Origin: Microbacterium sp. NC79
GTDB lineage: Bacteria; Actinomycetota; Actinomycetes; Actinomycetales; Microbacteriaceae
DNA: 64,000 nucleotides
Direction of reading: 5' to 3'
Assembly: GCF_019061125.1 (NCBI RefSeq)
Contig: NZ_JAHQYI010000002.1
Coordinates: 62,001 to 126,000, forward strand
How positions within the stretch are numbered: position 1 is the stretch's first letter; each line of letters begins with the position of its first letter. Below the pieces are notes generated by a model. It had not been told where the DNA came from. It saw nothing but the letters and a program-made list of their open reading frames with translations, and made no database searches. Made by a program: the position numbers and the translations under genes. Below, piece by piece: positions 16,640 to 25,131 of this stretch.

Positions 16640-19147
16640 ATGCAAAACACAGATTTTTCGTCTCCGAGGACGACGCCCACCGATTCGGTTTCGCCGTTGT
16701 ATTACGGCCGCGCCGAGACCGTTACGGCGATTCTTGAGGCTTTGGCTTCGAATCGCGACGTGATCGTTGAGGCTGAGCCTGGCCTCGGAAAGAGCATGCT
16801 GCGCGCCACCGTCGCTCGCGCCGCCCGCGTCGAAGGATGGCGCACCATCCGGCTTGATCAGCCGAGCCCGATGAGCAGCAAGGATCGCGCCATCGTAATC
16901 GCCGACCTCGATGCGCTCAGCGCGACGGATCTGAGCCGACTTGCCGATCTGCAGCGTTCCGACGGCGTCCGGTTCTTCGCAACCCGCCGCCCACCACACC
17001 CCTTCGCTGACCCCACCGACAGCACGGCACGCACGCCCGTACTGGCCCGCGCCACCACGATGACTCTGCTCCCGCTCACGCTGACACAGTGCGATGCTCT
17101 CATCGAAGAACAGGTGAGCGTCACCCCCATGCATGCCGAGCCCACGCTCGTCGAGCGCCGGTGGGTGTGGGCGCAAAGCGGCGGATTTCCGCGCGTTGCC
17201 GTGTCACTGCTCCACACGCTGAACGATTCGCCTGTCGAAGAAGACAGCCTGTCGACACCATCGCGTCGCACACTGATCGAGGCATCGGGTGTGCTCGCTG
17301 GCTTGCCCCCCGCATTACAACGATTCGCGAGCTCACTCCTGCCGCTCGTCGGCGTGAGTTTCACCCGCATTCGCCGCTTCTTCAACCGCGTTGAACTGTC
17401 GCTACTCATCGAATCACACGTGATCAGCGATCACCGTGACACCCTGTGCATTCCGCTACCATTCCAGTCTGCGCTGCGCATGATGTCTGAGCCCGAAATG
17501 ACGGCCCTCGCGCAAGACATCATCGCTGACATTTGCGCGTCTGTTGTTATCGACGCCGAATGCAGCGAGAGCGAAGTTAACGTGGCTGCACGCGCGCTCA
17601 CGGTCGACGCGACGCTGCGCGCGCTGATCGACAGCGACGCACAACTCGCAGTATTGAGCATGGCAATGTGGCTCGCTCGTCGTCGCGGCGAGTCGGAACC
17701 AGCGGCTGCGATTGCACGTCGCATCCTGACGATGCACCCTGCCGCCGCGACGGACGGTCTGCGACGAATCGCCCGCCAGGAGAGTGACGACTTCGAACGG
17801 TTGGCTGCTGACCTCCGCGCCGGCCAAAAGATTCCGGTCGCCGACCTATCCCTGTGGGCGCTGTGTCTGCAGATGCCGTTGACCGCCACCGTGGCTGGCC
17901 TCGACGACCTGCTCGCCGAAATTGGCGAACAGCAGAGCGACACCATCGACCGGTACGGACTCGAAGCGCACCGCGCCAGCCTCGTCGCCGCAGGAGCCCT
18001 AGATCTCGGCGACTTCGATGAGGCGCTGCGCCTGACGGCCCCCCTGCTGGTTCCGTCTCACCGCAACACACTCGCGGCGCTCCGCGGATACAGCGTGAAC
18101 GCTCTGGTACACGCGCGACGCCTCGACCATGCGGCGCTACGGACCACTGCCGAGGCTTTTGCTCAATTGGCGACCGCGACGACGTTTGAGCGTGGCCTCA
18201 AGGCCGACCTGACGCGGCGCATGACACTCGACGCGCTCACCGTCATCACGTGTGCGTTCGGCGCTGCCGGGCAGCGTGTGCCGATCAGCTTCGAGCAGGT
18301 CATTGACCGGTTCATCACCGAGGGGTTGCTGCATGAAGACCTCTCGATGAGCACGGCTGCCGCCATTTGTCACCTGATCATTTCGGCACAGCACGACCAG
18401 CAAGATGAGATGCAGGGCGACATTCGCTTCCTGACGCGCCAGGCGCGGACCGACGTATCCGCCTGGGTTCTCGCTGCGGTGGGCGGACACCAGCCCGAGC
18501 CGCTGTTCTCTCCCGTGACTTCGCCACTGTCGCAGGCCGTGACCCTGGCACTCGCGCTGACTATTGAGTTGCAGCGCGGTCAGGTGGCCTTCTCCGATGC
18601 CATCAGTGCCCTTCCTGACGCATCGGTTCCTCTTGTAAAACTCGCTCAGCGCTTCCTGACGTCAGCCTCCACCGGAATCGGTGCAGGTAGCCCCATCGAT
18701 GACATTGCCGGCATCGAGGAGGCAACGATTCCTGGGGCCATGCTGGATTTCTGCATCGGCATCGAAGAGGGGGATCCTTCACGACTTCGACGGGCCGCCT
18801 TCACCTTCCAGTCGATGGGTGGCGGTGAGCAGGCACAGGCCGCTTTGACTGCGCTTACTCCGCTGGTGAGCGGGGATCACGCGTTTGAGAAGTCGGTGCG
18901 CCCGCTCAAGCGCACCGTGACGTCACGATTGCGTGCGATGGAAGAGAAGGCGGAACCATTGACGCCGCGCGAATACGAGATTGCGCTGCTTGCCGCGCAA
19001 GGACACCGCAATGCTGACATCGCACAGCGGCTGTTCCTTTCGGTTCGCACGGTCGAGTCGCACCTCTACCGCGCGATGCGAAAGCTCGCAGTTGACCGCG
19101 ACGGATTGCACCCTTCGGTATTGCTGCGGCTCGGAATCGAATCGTAA
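16640..19147 (+). CDS. Large LuxR-family regulator with N-terminal ATPase (MalT/LAL-like)
   Basis: The 835-residue protein has an N-terminal P-loop AEPGLGKS near residue 45, a probable Walker B VIADLDAL, a long helical repeat-like middle and a C-terminal LuxR helix-turn-helix (LTPREYEIALLAAQGHRNADIAQRLFLSVRTVESHLYRAMRKL). This is the STAND/LAL regulator design, where ligand and ATP binding control DNA binding. The Shine-Dalgarno at the ATG is weak. It stands alone, so its targets are not evident. Confidence 0.88.
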   Translation: MQNTDFSSPRTTPTDSVSPLYYGRAETVTAILEALASNRDVIVEAEPGLGKSMLRATVARAARVEGWRTIRLDQPSPMSSKDRAIVIADLDALSATDLSRLADLQRSDGVRFFATRRPPHPFADPTDSTARTPVLARATTMTLLPLTLTQCDALIEEQVSVTPMHAEPTLVERRWVWAQSGGFPRVAVSLLHTLNDSPVEEDSLSTPSRRTLIEASGVLAGLPPALQRFASSLLPLVGVSFTRIRRFFNRVELSLLIESHVISDHRDTLCIPLPFQSALRMMSEPEMTALAQDIIADICASVVIDAECSESEVNVAARALTVDATLRALIDSDAQLAVLSMAMWLARRRGESEPAAAIARRILTMHPAAATDGLRRIARQESDDFERLAADLRAGQKIPVADLSLWALCLQMPLTATVAGLDDLLAEIGEQQSDTIDRYGLEAHRASLVAAGALDLGDFDEALRLTAPLLVPSHRNTLAALRGYSVNALVHARRLDHAALRTTAEAFAQLATATTFERGLKADLTRRMTLDALTVITCAFGAAGQRVPISFEQVIDRFITEGLLHEDLSMSTAAAICHLIISAQHDQQDEMQGDIRFLTRQARTDVSAWVLAAVGGHQPEPLFSPVTSPLSQAVTLALALTIELQRGQVAFSDAISALPDASVPLVKLAQRFLTSASTGIGAGSPIDDIAGIEEATIPGAMLDFCIGIEEGDPSRLRRAAFTFQSMGGGEQAQAALTALTPLVSGDHAFEKSVRPLKRTVTSRLRAMEEKAEPLTPREYEIALLAAQGHRNADIAQRLFLSVRTVESHLYRAMRKLAVDRDGLHPSVLLRLGIES

Positions 19148-19173
19148 CCTGGCGGGTCGCGAGGCGAGTGCGC

Positions 19174-20085
19174 CTAGCTATCGGTGACGGCCGTGGCTTC
19201 GCGTTGCGCCACCAGGTCGGTGAGGTAACGCTCCACGTCGGCCATCGATTCGCAAAAGTGTCGCGGGTGCGCAATCACAGTGTGAGCCCCGGCCTGCCAG
19301 AGTCCTGCGGCTTGAGCGAACGGATCATCGACCGCGCTCATCACGGTGCCGCGCGGGTGAATGGAGAGCGCTCCGGTGAAGTGCATCGGCTTTGTGCCAG
19401 CGGCATCGGTGATCGTGGCAACCGCGTCGGCGAACTCTGCCGCGGGCATCGGCGGCGCCTGCCACCCATCAGCCAGCGTCACCACGCGCTGCACGCCGCG
19501 GGGTGTGAGTGCGAGGCCGAGATAGATCGGCAGCGCCGCCCCCTGCACGGGTTGCGGCATCGACCACGCGTCATCGAATGACACCTTCTTGCCCACGAAC
19601 TGGGCGTCTCCGCCCGCCCACAGCGCGCGACATGCCGCGATCTGCTCGTCCATGGTTCCGAATCGTCCCTCAAACGCCCGTTCAGCCGCGTCATACTCCT
19701 CCCGCTGCCACCCGACCCCGAAGGCAGCGTCGAGGCGTCCGCCGCTCAGCGCATCGAGCGTGGCGAGCTGCTTGGCAAGCAGTGGAGCAGGGCGCAATGG
19801 CGCAATCATCACATTTGTGCTGAGGCGGGCGTTGCGGGTCACCGCGGCGATGGCGCCGAGCGCCACCATCGGGTCGAACCACGATGCCTCAACGGGATAG
19901 GGAAAGCCTTCGCGGTTGGCGTGCGCTTGGCGGGAAATCAGCACATGCTCAGGCAACACAATCTTGTCGACCCCCATCTCATCGGCCATGATGGCGAGAT
20001 CACGCATCGCGGCAAACCCGGCGGGCTCACCCGATGCGCTGGGCAGTGAGTCGATGTCCATCAGGTTGATGGCAAGAAAAGTCAT
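19174..20085 (-). CDS. LLM-class flavin- or F420-dependent oxidoreductase
   Basis: The 303-residue protein has the luciferase-like monooxygenase barrel, with MADEMGVDKIVLPEHV, RNARLSTNVMIAPLRPAPLLAKQLATLDALSGGRLDAAFGVGWQREEYDAAE and the late TDLVAQ region. The ATG at 20085 has AAAGGAG upstream; the earlier ATG at 20100 does not. Whether it uses FMN or F420 cannot be settled here. Similar proteins occur in mycobacterial sterol gene clusters, and this one lies next to the steroid island, so a link is possible but no operator is present. Confidence 0.85.
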   Translation of the reverse strand: MTFLAINLMDIDSLPSASGEPAGFAAMRDLAIMADEMGVDKIVLPEHVLISRQAHANREGFPYPVEASWFDPMVALGAIAAVTRNARLSTNVMIAPLRPAPLLAKQLATLDALSGGRLDAAFGVGWQREEYDAAERAFEGRFGTMDEQIAACRALWAGGDAQFVGKKVSFDDAWSMPQPVQGAALPIYLGLALTPRGVQRVVTLADGWQAPPMPAAEFADAVATITDAAGTKPMHFTGALSIHPRGTVMSAVDDPFAQAAGLWQAGAHTVIAHPRHFCESMADVERYLTDLVAQREATAVTDS

Positions 20086-20135
20086 GGTGCTCCTTTGCAC
20101 GAGATGCGCCCGTAGGCTGGGCGACGGAGGTTGCG

Positions 20136-20762
20136 ATGCGAATCATTGCGATTACCGGTGGCATCGGCGCCGGGAAAAGTACGGTGGCTCGGGCGCTGGC
20201 CGAACGCGGCGCTCATCTTCTCGACGGCGATCAGGTGGCACGCGCCGTTGTTGACCCGGCCGATCCGATTGGCGCTGTCACGGTCTCGCAGATTCGGGAC
20301 TTGCTCGGCGACGACGCCTTCCATGCCGACGAAACGTTGGACCGCGAAGCGGTTGGCGCGCGGGTGTTCTCTGACCCTGAGCTTCGGAGCGCCTACAACC
20401 GCATTCTGTTTCCCGCGATCGAGCGGGCCACCGTTGTGCGCATCGCTGCAGTACGCGCCAGCGACCCGCAAGCGACCCTCATCCATGAGATTCCGCTGTA
20501 CACCGGTCGCACCCTGCCATGGACATACGACTACGTTGTGACCGTCGAGGCCGACGATGCGGTGCGAGCCGAGCGCCTCATCAGCGGTCGCGGGTATTCG
20601 CCACAGCACGCAGCCGATCGCATCGCGGCGCAGGGCGCTGCCGGGCCGCGCGAGGCGATCGCCGATCGGGTGATTCGCACAGACGGAACCATGGCGCACA
20701 CGCTGGAGCAGGTGGAGGCTCTGTGGCATGATGCCCAGAGCCTCCCCCACACCGCGCACTGA
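20136..20762 (+). CDS. coaE: Dephospho-CoA kinase family protein
   Basis: The 208-residue protein has the P-loop GGIGAGKST at residues 8-16 and the CoaE-type acceptor region LDGDQVARAVVDPADP. Its order matches dephospho-CoA kinase, with HEIPLYTGRTLPWTYDYVVTVEA where CoaE has the VPLL...D motif and with RLISGRGYSPQHAADRIAAQ near the end. It would phosphorylate dephospho-CoA to CoA. Several motif residues are altered from the usual CoaE (VPLLFE is IPLYTG), so it may be a second, diverged copy beside a cluster that consumes CoA. GGAGG precedes the ATG. Confidence 0.75.
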   Translation: MRIIAITGGIGAGKSTVARALAERGAHLLDGDQVARAVVDPADPIGAVTVSQIRDLLGDDAFHADETLDREAVGARVFSDPELRSAYNRILFPAIERATVVRIAAVRASDPQATLIHEIPLYTGRTLPWTYDYVVTVEADDAVRAERLISGRGYSPQHAADRIAAQGAAGPREAIADRVIRTDGTMAHTLEQVEALWHDAQSLPHTAH

Positions 20763-20766
20763 CGCC

Positions 20767-21690
20767 CTAGCTACGCGGCGGCAGTGCGTCGACAGCCGCC
20801 ACAATGGCCGCGAGTTCGCGGCGCACATCATGGCGGTCGTATCCGAGCAGGGCTGTTTCGGCGGCGTCAGGCTCGTAAGCGATGACATTGCCGCGGCCCT
20901 GCACAATGAAGCGATCCGGCTGGAAAGGGTGCTCTTCGTCGCGCTCTTCAATGGTGTGCGATGAGCCCGCGGCATCGGCAATCCACTGCCAGTATTCGGA
21001 GTAGCTCAGGCTCTCGTCGCCGACGAGATAGGCCTTGCCAGGCTCGCCGCGGTCGAGGGCGCCGATCAGCGCCTGCGCGAGGGAACGCACCGACATGTAG
21101 TTCGTGCCACCAGCTGGGCCCCAGAGACCTGGTTCCGCTCGCTCGCCGCGCACCCAGCTGACGAGGCGAGCAAACCCGCGCACCCCGCGGTCTGAGTTCG
21201 CGCCGACGATCGACGGCGGGTTCACGGTGATCGCCGCGAACGTCTCATCCGTCAGAGCACGCGCCCCCTCATCGGCTGCCTTTCTGGCGGCGATGTAGAG
21301 GTCGTTTGCGGCCCACTCGGGGTGCAGCTGGTGGTAGTACGATCCGACCTGCACGAACCGGGCAACTCCGGCCTTTTTCGCGGCGGCGGCGAACGCTGGA
21401 ACACCATCGCGTTGCACGCGACCCCAGAACGCTTCGTCATCGTCGCCTGCGGCAACGTGACGAATGTCGTGTCCTGCTGCGAAAATGATGCCGTCGAACC
21501 CGGAGAGGTCCACCGCTTCCGGTGCCATGTAGTCGCCAAGGAGTCGTTCGACTCCCGCGATGTGGCGGGGGTCACCCTCTGCCTCTTCGCGACGCGACAG
21601 AATGACGACGTCATCGCCACGCTCACGGAGCTGGCGCACGACCTCAGAGCCGATAAAACCGGTGCCGCCGACAACCAGAACACGACTCAT
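20767..21690 (-). CDS. Atypical SDR / NAD-dependent epimerase-like reductase
   Basis: The 307-residue protein starts with the Rossmann motif VVGGTGFIGSEVVRQL and has the extended-SDR layout. The catalytic region reads SYYHQLHPEWAANDLYIAARKAADE, so the usual YxxxK is shifted (the lysine comes five places after the tyrosine). It overlaps the hydratase gene upstream by 4 bp and is third in the operon led by the Hsd4A-like SDR. The operon starts at three KstR2-type operator sites. It probably reduces or oxidises a steroid-derived CoA ester or acid (inference). Confidence 0.8.
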   Translation of the reverse strand: MSRVLVVGGTGFIGSEVVRQLRERGDDVVILSRREEAEGDPRHIAGVERLLGDYMAPEAVDLSGFDGIIFAAGHDIRHVAAGDDDEAFWGRVQRDGVPAFAAAAKKAGVARFVQVGSYYHQLHPEWAANDLYIAARKAADEGARALTDETFAAITVNPPSIVGANSDRGVRGFARLVSWVRGERAEPGLWGPAGGTNYMSVRSLAQALIGALDRGEPGKAYLVGDESLSYSEYWQWIADAAGSSHTIEERDEEHPFQPDRFIVQGRGNVIAYEPDAAETALLGYDRHDVRRELAAIVAAVDALPPRS

Positions 21691-22472
21691 GCGAACGTCG
21701 CCTTTCCGGCTGCGATCACAACGGTTCCGTCGCGTTCAATGTCAAACGATTCGCCCCACGTGCGAATCTGCAGGTGGTCGCCCGGAATTACCATTCCCGA
21801 GAACCGACCCTCAAGCTCGACGAGGTCGGCCGGGTGCTTACCTGCCGCGTCAGCCAGCGGAATCAACGCACCGGCAATCGTGGCGAGGCCCTGCAGGATC
21901 GGCTTTTCCTGGCCGATCCTGGCGGCGGCTGCCGGGTCAATGTGAATGTGGTGGCGATCGCCGGTGAGGCGGTACAGCGCAGCTGAGTTCAGCGCAACGT
22001 TGTATTCGAGAACGTCACCCTCCCCCTCCCGCACCGCAGGTTCCGCTTTCGCTCCGCGTTCGCCGCCCCAGCCACCTGTGCCCGGGGCAAAGATCGACCA
22101 TGTGGCGGTGAAGTACTCGCAGGTGACCTCGATCTCAAAGATCGAGGCGGCACCCTTGTCCCACACGTTACCTACGCGCGCGCTCATCGAAATTTCGCCC
22201 TGTCGTGGCAGTTCCTTGTGCACGACGAGCTTCTGCGAGCCGTGCACCGACGTGTTGTCCCACGCGCCTTCGGTGGCGAGAACGTCGGGAGCCCACTGTG
22301 CAAGCGTCAGGCCAAACGTCGGCATCACCCGGAACTGATCTTCAAAGACCAGGTCGAGGCGATCGGCTGGCGCACCGACGGCGAGCGCGTAGAGAATCGC
22401 ATCCCACTCGGTGTAGCTCACGACGCGGTCACCAATGGGGCGACCGGCCCAGTCTCCGGCGGTTGCGGTCAT
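21687..22472 (-). CDS. MaoC-type enoyl-CoA hydratase (Hsd4B-like double hotdog)
   Basis: The 261-residue protein has the two-hotdog layout of MaoC/hydratase-2 enzymes: an N-terminal half ending near FAPGTGGWGG, and a C-terminal half with the catalytic motif LTGDRHHIHIDPAAAARIGQEKPILQGL, where D and H are the hydratase pair. It hydrates 2-enoyl-CoA to the (R)-3-hydroxyacyl-CoA. ATG 22472 overlaps the stop of the SDR upstream (ATGA). The pairing with that SDR mirrors the split multifunctional enzyme type 2 found in actinobacterial sterol clusters. Confidence 0.87.
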   Translation of the reverse strand: MTATAGDWAGRPIGDRVVSYTEWDAILYALAVGAPADRLDLVFEDQFRVMPTFGLTLAQWAPDVLATEGAWDNTSVHGSQKLVVHKELPRQGEISMSARVGNVWDKGAASIFEIEVTCEYFTATWSIFAPGTGGWGGERGAKAEPAVREGEGDVLEYNVALNSAALYRLTGDRHHIHIDPAAAARIGQEKPILQGLATIAGALIPLADAAGKHPADLVELEGRFSGMVIPGDHLQIRTWGESFDIERDGTVVIAAGKATFA

Positions 22473-23374
22473 GATCCGTACACCGGCTCGGGTGCGGGGG
22501 CAGCGGCGATCAGATCGCGCACGGCGGCGCCGACTTCGGCAGCCTCCCAGCGGCGACCAAGGTCGTTGGCAGGGCCGTGTGCCCAGCCGTTCTCGAGGCA
22601 AATCTTGCCGCCTTCGATTTCGATGACACGGCCCGTGACATCCGCTGCGTCTTCACTCGCGAGCCACGCGACAACCGGCGATACGTTTGCCGGGTTCATC
22701 TTGTCGAAGCCGTCCTCGGGCGCCGCCATCGCTTCAGCGAACGGCCCCTCGGTCATGCGGGTACGCGCCGACGGCGCAATGGCGTTGACGGTGACGCCGT
22801 AGCGACCCATCTCAGCTGCGGCAACAATCGACAGCGCCGCGATGCCTGCCTTGGCTGCCGAGTAGCTGGCCTGACCGATCGAGCCCTGCAGGCCTGCGCC
22901 CGACGACGTGTTGATGACGCGAGCGACCGGCTGGCGGCCCTCCTTGGATTCGGTGCGCCAGTATGCACCGGCGTGACGCATCGTTGCGAAGTGCCCCTTC
23001 AGGTGCACGCGAATAACGGCGTCCCACTCGTCTTCGCCGGTGTTGACCAGCATGCGGTCACGCACGAAGCCCGCGTTGTTGACGAGAATGTCGAGGCGTC
23101 CGAACGTGTCGATGGCCTGCTGCACGAGCTGGCCAGCCTGCTCGAAGTCTGCGATGTCGGAACCATTGGCGACGGCTTCGCCACCAGCGGCACGAATGAT
23201 GTCAACAACTTCCTGCGCGGGGCCGACGGATTCTCCGTCGCCACCGAGCGTCGTGCCGAGGTCGTTGACGACAACCTTGGCGCCCTGACGGGCAAGTTCG
23301 AGGGCGTGCTCGCGCCCGAGTCCGCGTCCGGCACCCGTCACGATTGCAACGCGTCCATCCAGAATTCCGGCCAT
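22469..23374 (-). CDS. SDR 3-hydroxyacyl-CoA dehydrogenase (Hsd4A-like)
   Basis: The 301-residue SDR has TGAGRGLG near residue 14, NNAGFVRDRMLVNT, S (INTSSGAGLQG) and YSAAK. The long insertion LKGHFATMRHAGAYWR and the tail EGWAHGP-like ENGWAHGPANDLGRRW are typical of the dehydrogenase domain of multifunctional enzyme 2. It would oxidise a (R)-3-hydroxyacyl-CoA with NAD and works with the MaoC protein that follows. AGAGGAGG precedes the ATG. It diverges from echA20 across three operator sites. Confidence 0.88.
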   Translation of the reverse strand: MAGILDGRVAIVTGAGRGLGREHALELARQGAKVVVNDLGTTLGGDGESVGPAQEVVDIIRAAGGEAVANGSDIADFEQAGQLVQQAIDTFGRLDILVNNAGFVRDRMLVNTGEDEWDAVIRVHLKGHFATMRHAGAYWRTESKEGRQPVARVINTSSGAGLQGSIGQASYSAAKAGIAALSIVAAAEMGRYGVTVNAIAPSARTRMTEGPFAEAMAAPEDGFDKMNPANVSPVVAWLASEDAADVTGRVIEIEGGKICLENGWAHGPANDLGRRWEAAEVGAAVRDLIAAAPAPEPVYGS

Positions 23375-23424
23375 GTGCCAGCCTCCTCTTTGAGTCTTGA
23401 AGTCTTACGCTAGCGCGCATGCCT

Positions 23425-23442
23425 ACCAAGCAATTGCTAGGT
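23425..23442. promoter_or_regulatory. KstR2-type operator 1 (Hsd4A-like / echA20)
   Basis: The site reads ACCAAGCAATTGCTAGGT, a near-perfect 18-bp palindrome with half-sites ACCAAG and CTAGGT. It lies in the 146-bp divergent region between the Hsd4A-like operon and echA20. Confidence 0.82.
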
Positions 23443-23469
23443 ATCTCTATCCTGCCCTTTTGCGAGCAA

Positions 23470-23487
23470 CCAAGCAAGTGCTAGGGT
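23470..23487. promoter_or_regulatory. KstR2-type operator 2 (Hsd4A-like / echA20)
   Basis: The site reads ACCAAGCAAGTGCTAGGG. Its start is 45 bp from that of operator 1. Confidence 0.75.
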
Positions 23488-23489
23488 CA

Positions 23490-23507
23490 AGCAAGCAAAC
23501 GTTAGGT
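23490..23507. promoter_or_regulatory. KstR2-type operator 3 (echA20-proximal)
   Basis: The site reads AGCAAGCAAACGTTAGGT, less symmetric than its neighbours. It lies 13 bp before the echA20 ATG, where binding would block initiation. Confidence 0.65.
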
Positions 23508-23520
23508 TACGAGGTTGTCC

Positions 23521-24279
23521 ATGACGCTTACATCCCAGATGCACGACAAAGGTGTTCGTGTCATCACGATGAACTACCCACCCGTGAACGCCCTGCCCGT
23601 GCAGGGCTGGTTCGACGTGGCCGATGCCATGATCGAAGCGGGCAAAGACGCAGACACGCGCGTTGTCGTACTGCGCGCCGAAGGCAAGGGCTTTAACGCC
23701 GGTGTCGATATTAAAGAGATGCAGAAGATCGAAGGCTTCTCCGGCATCCTCGGCGCAAACCGCGGCTGCTACGAGTCGTTCAAGGCGATTTACGAGTGCC
23801 CCGTGCCCGTGATCGCTGCGATCAACGGCTTCTGCGTCGGCGGCGGCGTTGGCTTCGCTGGCAACGCCGACACGATCATCGCTTCAGAAGACGCGTACTT
23901 TGGCGTTCCCGAGGTTGACCGCGGTGCCCTGGGCGCGGCAACGCACCTCAGCCGCCTGGTTCCGCAGAACCTGCTGCGCTCGATGTACTACTCCAGCCGC
24001 ACCATCACCGCCCAGCGTCTGTACGAGCTCGGCACGGTGTGGGACGTGGTTCCGCTCGACAAGCTCGAGGAGACCGCGCTCTCCTTCGCCAGCGAGATCG
24101 CGGCGAAGGACCCGCGTGTTATTCGCGCTGCGAAGGCGGCGCTGAACGGCATCGACCCGATGGACGTCAACGCGTCGTACCGCTTCGAGCAGGGCTTCAC
24201 GTTTGAACTCAACCTCGCCGGTGTCGCTGACGAGCACCGCGATGAGTTCGTCGCGACCGGCAAGAACCTCGACACGTAA
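23521..24279 (+). CDS. echA20: EchA20-like steroid ring-D CoA hydrolase (crotonase fold)
   Basis: The 252-residue crotonase closely follows mycobacterial EchA20 from memory: MNYPPVNALP, GFNAGVDIKEMQ, the oxyanion loop NGFCVGGGVGFAGNAD, GAATHLSRLVPQNL and the tail RFEQGFTFELNLAGVADEHRDEFV. EchA20 hydrolyses ring D of the indene-carboxyl-CoA intermediate of steroid breakdown. It opens an operon echA20-ipdA-ipdB-ipdC in the same order as in Mycobacterium, 9 bp ahead of ipdA. ATG 23521 with GAGG upstream is preferred to TTG 23515. Confidence 0.93.
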   Translation: MTLTSQMHDKGVRVITMNYPPVNALPVQGWFDVADAMIEAGKDADTRVVVLRAEGKGFNAGVDIKEMQKIEGFSGILGANRGCYESFKAIYECPVPVIAAINGFCVGGGVGFAGNADTIIASEDAYFGVPEVDRGALGAATHLSRLVPQNLLRSMYYSSRTITAQRLYELGTVWDVVPLDKLEETALSFASEIAAKDPRVIRAAKAALNGIDPMDVNASYRFEQGFTFELNLAGVADEHRDEFVATGKNLDT

Positions 24280-24288
24280 GTTTGATCG

Positions 24289-25131
24289 ATGAGCAACAAG
24301 CGCCTGCGGGATGAGGAGGTTCCCGGTCTCTTCCGCGATGGCATGACGATCGGGATTGGCGGCTGGGGGTCGCGGCGCAAGCCGATGGCCCTCGTGCGCG
24401 CCCTCATTCGCTCCGGCGTGCGCGGGTTGACGATTGTCAGCTTCGGCGGTGCCGATGTTGGCATGCTGTGCGCGACCGGGCAGGCCGCCCGCGTCATGCA
24501 CGGCTTCGTGTCGCTTGACACGATCGCGATCGAACCGCACTTCGCGGCGGCTCGGGTTGCCGGAACCATTCGCAACACCGATTTGGATGAGGCCATGCTG
24601 GTCTCGGGGTTGCGGGCAGCAGCTCACCGGCTGCCTTTTGAGGTCACGCGAGCGGGGCTCGGCTCTGACGCTGTGTTGCGCAATCCGGACATCAAGATGA
24701 TTCGCTCGCCGTACGCCGATGGCGAGGAACTCGTGGCAATGCCCGCGATTGAGCTCGATGTCGCGCTGATTCACGTGGATCGCGCCGATGAGCGCGGCAA
24801 CGGTCAAGTGCTCGGCGACGACCTGTTCTTCGACGACTACTTTGCCGCCGCAGCGGACGTAACGATCATGAGTGCAGAATCTGTGGTTCCGTCGCTGTCT
24901 GCCGAGCCCCTGCAATCGCTCGTCATTCCGCGCTTGAATGTCTCTCACATTGTCGAGGCTGAGCAGGGCGCAGCGCCGACCGCCTGCCTGCCGTCGTACC
25001 CGCGGGACGAGGCATTTCAGAAGATGTATGCCGCCTCTGTGGGTGACTGGGAGGCGTTTGCGTCTCGCTATGCGAACGTCTCACATGAGGAGTTCCGGCG
25101 GGCATATGCCGCGTTTGGGGAGGCGTCGTGA
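24289..25131 (+). CDS. ipdA: IpdA-like subunit, first copy (ring-C hydrolase / CoA-transferase fold)
   Basis: The 280-residue protein has the class I CoA-transferase-like alpha-subunit fold of IpdA: MTIGIGGWGSRRKPMALVRALIRSGV, FGGADVGML, GFVSLDTIAIEPHF, LDEAMLVSGLRAAAHRLPF, RAGLGSD and LFFDDYF. IpdAB opens ring C of the COCHEA-CoA intermediate. Compared with the copy at 42588 it departs further from the mycobacterial sequence: it has DEAM for DEGM, FEVTRAGLG for FLPIRAGLG, and no EAPNGAHFT motif. It lies inside the echA20-ipdABC operon and overlaps ipdB by 4 bp. Confidence 0.85.
   Translation: MSNKRLRDEEVPGLFRDGMTIGIGGWGSRRKPMALVRALIRSGVRGLTIVSFGGADVGMLCATGQAARVMHGFVSLDTIAIEPHFAAARVAGTIRNTDLDEAMLVSGLRAAAHRLPFEVTRAGLGSDAVLRNPDIKMIRSPYADGEELVAMPAIELDVALIHVDRADERGNGQVLGDDLFFDDYFAAAADVTIMSAESVVPSLSAEPLQSLVIPRLNVSHIVEAEQGAAPTACLPSYPRDEAFQKMYAASVGDWEAFASRYANVSHEEFRRAYAAFGEAS

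Noticed and set aside
16297..16680. 127-codon minus-strand frame upstream of the LuxR gene
   Set aside because: It runs into the LuxR start, lacks a ribosome site and has an implausible composition.
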